The notes under the pieces were generated by a model. That model worked only from the letters and a program-made list of their open reading frames with translations. It did no database searches and was not told the DNA's origin. From NCBI GenBank assembly GCA_903921945.1, contig CAIXSC010000997.1:1-7149 (forward strand): a DNA stretch of 7,149 bases, written 5' to 3'. The position numbers were made by a program, and so were the translations under genes. This document shows positions 5,754 through 7,149 of this stretch, piece after piece. Every line of letters starts with the position of its first letter. The first letter of the stretch is position 1. The stretch comes from an uncultured Planctomycetaceae bacterium. Its GTDB lineage: Bacteria > Planctomycetota > Planctomycetia > Pirellulales > Pirellulaceae.

Positions 5754-6743
5754 CTACTCGAAATCCACGGACGCGGTATCGGCCTCAGCCATTTCCCGAG
5801 CGTGGTAGCTGCTGCGGACAAACGGCCCGCTGGCAACCTGGCTGAAGCCCAGCCTGCGGGCCAATTCGCCGAGTTCCTCGAATTCGTCAGGATGCAGGTA
5901 GCGAACGACCGGCAAGTAGCGTGGGCCGGGTTGCAGGTATTGGCCGAGCGTCAGGAAATCGCAATCGTGATCGCGAAGATCGGCCAGCACCTCCAGCACC
6001 TCTTCGCGGGATTCACCCAAGCCCAGCATCAGGCCGCTTTTGGTCTTGATCTGCGGATTGAACCGTTTGACCCGTGACAACAGCTCGAGCGTCCAGGCAT
6101 AGTCGGATTTTGGACCGCGAACTTCGCGGTAGAGTCTCGGCACCGTCTCGGTATTGTGATTGAACACTTCCGGCGCCGACTGGCAGACCACTTCGAGCGC
6201 CTCTTTGCAGTGAACGAAGTCCGGCGTGAGCACCTCGATGGTGGCCCCGGTACGGCTGCGGACGGCAAGCACGCATTGCCGGAAATGCTCGGCGCCACCG
6301 TCTGGCAGGTCGTCGCGCGTCACGGAGGTGATCACGACGTGCTTCAGTCCAAGGCGATGAGCCGCCTCGGCGAGCCGCTCGGGTTCATCCGCCTCAGGCA
6401 ACGCCGGCCGGCCACGATCGACAGAACAGAAGCCGCAGGGACGGGTGCATACCTTACCCAGCACCATGAATGTCGCGGTTCTTTGCGACCAGCATTCCAT
6501 CCGGTTGGGGCACTTCGCTTCCTCGCATACCGTCTCGAGCCGCAGTTCTTCCACCAAGCGAGCCGTGAAATGGTTGGCGTTTCCTTTGGGAAGTTCGCGC
6601 CGCAGCCACTCGGGGAGCCTCCGCTGAGCGGGTGGATCCAACGTGACCACGGTCGATGCCGCACCCAACGGCTCAATGCGCACCAGCGTCGGCGGGGGAA
6701 GGGAATCCGAATGGGGTTCGGCGGCCATCTCCGGGCTTTCCAT
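5754..6743 (-). CDS. lipA: Lipoyl synthase (radical SAM)
   Basis: LipA inserts two sulfur atoms into protein-bound octanoyl groups, making the lipoyl cofactor of 2-oxoacid dehydrogenases and the glycine cleavage system. It acts in the cytoplasm. The protein is 329 residues, close to the usual length. The auxiliary [4Fe-4S] cluster motif is Cys73-x4-Cys78-x5-Cys84 (CEEAKCPNRMEC). The radical SAM cluster motif is Cys99-x3-Cys103-x2-Cys106 (CTRPCGFC). Other landmarks are TSVTRDDLPDGGA (139-151), FNHNTET (194-200), KSGLMLGLGE (235-244), TLGQYLQPG (265-273) and the C-terminal RSSYHA (310-315), whose serine is an auxiliary-cluster ligand in studied enzymes. The ATG at 6743 has little ribosome-binding site; an ATG five codons on (6728) has GGAAAG 7 nt before it and may be the true start. 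It heads the minus-strand cluster. No lipB is in the window. Confidence 0.96.
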   Translation of the reverse strand: MESPEMAAEPHSDSLPPPTLVRIEPLGAASTVVTLDPPAQRRLPEWLRRELPKGNANHFTARLVEELRLETVCEEAKCPNRMECWSQRTATFMVLGKVCTRPCGFCSVDRGRPALPEADEPERLAEAAHRLGLKHVVITSVTRDDLPDGGAEHFRQCVLAVRSRTGATIEVLTPDFVHCKEALEVVCQSAPEVFNHNTETVPRLYREVRGPKSDYAWTLELLSRVKRFNPQIKTKSGLMLGLGESREEVLEVLADLRDHDCDFLTLGQYLQPGPRYLPVVRYLHPDEFEELGELARRLGFSQVASGPFVRSSYHAREMAEADTASVDFE

Positions 6744-6840
6744 GGATAAAACGTAGGAAGCGACTAGGCCCCATTATTGCCTGGGAAGCCGTTCGCGACC
6801 ATGGTAGAACGGTGCCGGAAACGCGGCGAGGTGCGAACCG
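6744..6840. promoter_or_regulatory. Divergent spacer between lipA and the membrane-protein gene
   Basis: These 97 bp separate two divergent starts and must contain or lie near the promoter of the lipA cluster. I found no convincing promoter boxes; the only AT-rich spots are around 6746-6750 and 6773-6779. No operator-like palindrome stands out. Confidence 0.4.
6828..6833 (+). promoter_or_regulatory. Ribosome-binding site for the gene at 6841
   Basis: GAGGTG lies 7 nt before the ATG at 6841, an optimal match and distance. It is the main evidence, with the open frame, that a real gene starts here. Confidence 0.75.
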
Positions 6841-7149
6841 ATGTGGCAACAGATTGTCTTCGGAACCATGTTGATCGGCGTGGCTGCCATCCTGCTATGG
6901 CACCAACGCCGCTGGGAGGCGTCGTCATTACCGGAATCCGGCGCCTCGCATTCCGACCGTCGTCAGCGCCGCCGTCGGCTCTCCTGCTGGCTCATTGGCA
7001 CGGTCGGCGCGGCGCTCGTCGCGGGTTCGCAACTCCATACGCCGCTGTCCTTCGTGCTGTTCTGGACCGCGATCCTGCTGCTGACCCTGACCCTCGCTGG
7101 ACTGGGGATCGCCGACTTCTGGAGCACTCGCGAACACGTGCGAACTCTG
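6841..7149 (+). CDS. Multi-pass membrane protein, 3' end outside window
   Basis: The frame is open for all 103 codons from the ATG at 6841 to the window edge, with no stop, so the gene is truncated by the window. A strong ribosome-binding site precedes it. Three hydrophobic segments are visible: residues 4-20 (start of protein, QIVFGTMLIGVAAILLW), 48-63, and 69-93. A very basic loop, RRQRRRRLS at 40-48, lies between the first and second. By the positive-inside rule that loop should be cytoplasmic, with the N-terminus outside. I do not recognise the family and infer no function. It is divergent from lipA and probably shares the 97-bp promoter spacer. Confidence 0.8.
   Translation, partial: MWQQIVFGTMLIGVAAILLWHQRRWEASSLPESGASHSDRRQRRRRLSCWLIGTVGAALVAGSQLHTPLSFVLFWTAILLLTLTLAGLGIADFWSTREHVRTL

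Noticed and set aside
6156..6749. 197-codon plus-strand frame antisense to lipA
   Set aside because: The minus strand encodes intact LipA with both iron-sulfur motifs.

Overview
This is a GC-rich, gene-dense window that most likely comes from a member of the Planctomycetota. The evidence is a Tat-exported DUF1501 protein, a Minf_1886-type protein (a family largely restricted to Planctomycetota and Verrucomicrobiota), a planctomycete-style zinc-ribbon threonine synthase, and a PSP1/RicT protein with a long charged tail. These calls rest on recognising motifs in the translated sequence; no database search was run.

Layout from left to right. Bases 1-180 hold no gene I can support, but they carry a clean 13-bp tandem repeat (59-169). 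Next is a threonine synthase gene on the minus strand (181-1641). A 251-bp divergent spacer with short repeats and a 12-bp palindrome follows. A plus-strand DUF1501 gene with a twin-arginine export signal occupies 1893-3443. It converges, with only 12 bp between stop codons, on a four-gene minus-strand cluster. In transcription order that cluster is lipoyl synthase (6743-5754), a PSP1/RicT-like protein with a repeat-rich tail (5723-4089), a Minf_1886 family protein (4075-3635) and a 60-residue single-pass membrane protein (3638-3456). The gaps of 30 and 13 bp and a final 4-bp GTGA overlap suggest one operon with translational coupling at its end. To the right, divergent from lipA, a plus-strand gene for a small multi-pass membrane protein starts at 6841 with a strong ribosome-binding site and runs off the window.

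How the genes may work together. LipA makes lipoyl cofactors with two iron-sulfur clusters. RicT proteins in Firmicutes form a cluster-binding complex that steers RNase Y. The RicT-like protein here keeps the paired-cysteine region and adds about 270 residues of Arg/Asp/Glu/Ser/Gly/Pro low-complexity sequence, including 13 copies of S(D/E)RG(P/T). That tail, and its coupling to a family of unknown function and a tiny membrane protein, is the most unusual part of the window. The remaining genes look like ordinary planctomycete chromosomal genes. I see no mobile element, CRISPR array, tRNA or rRNA.
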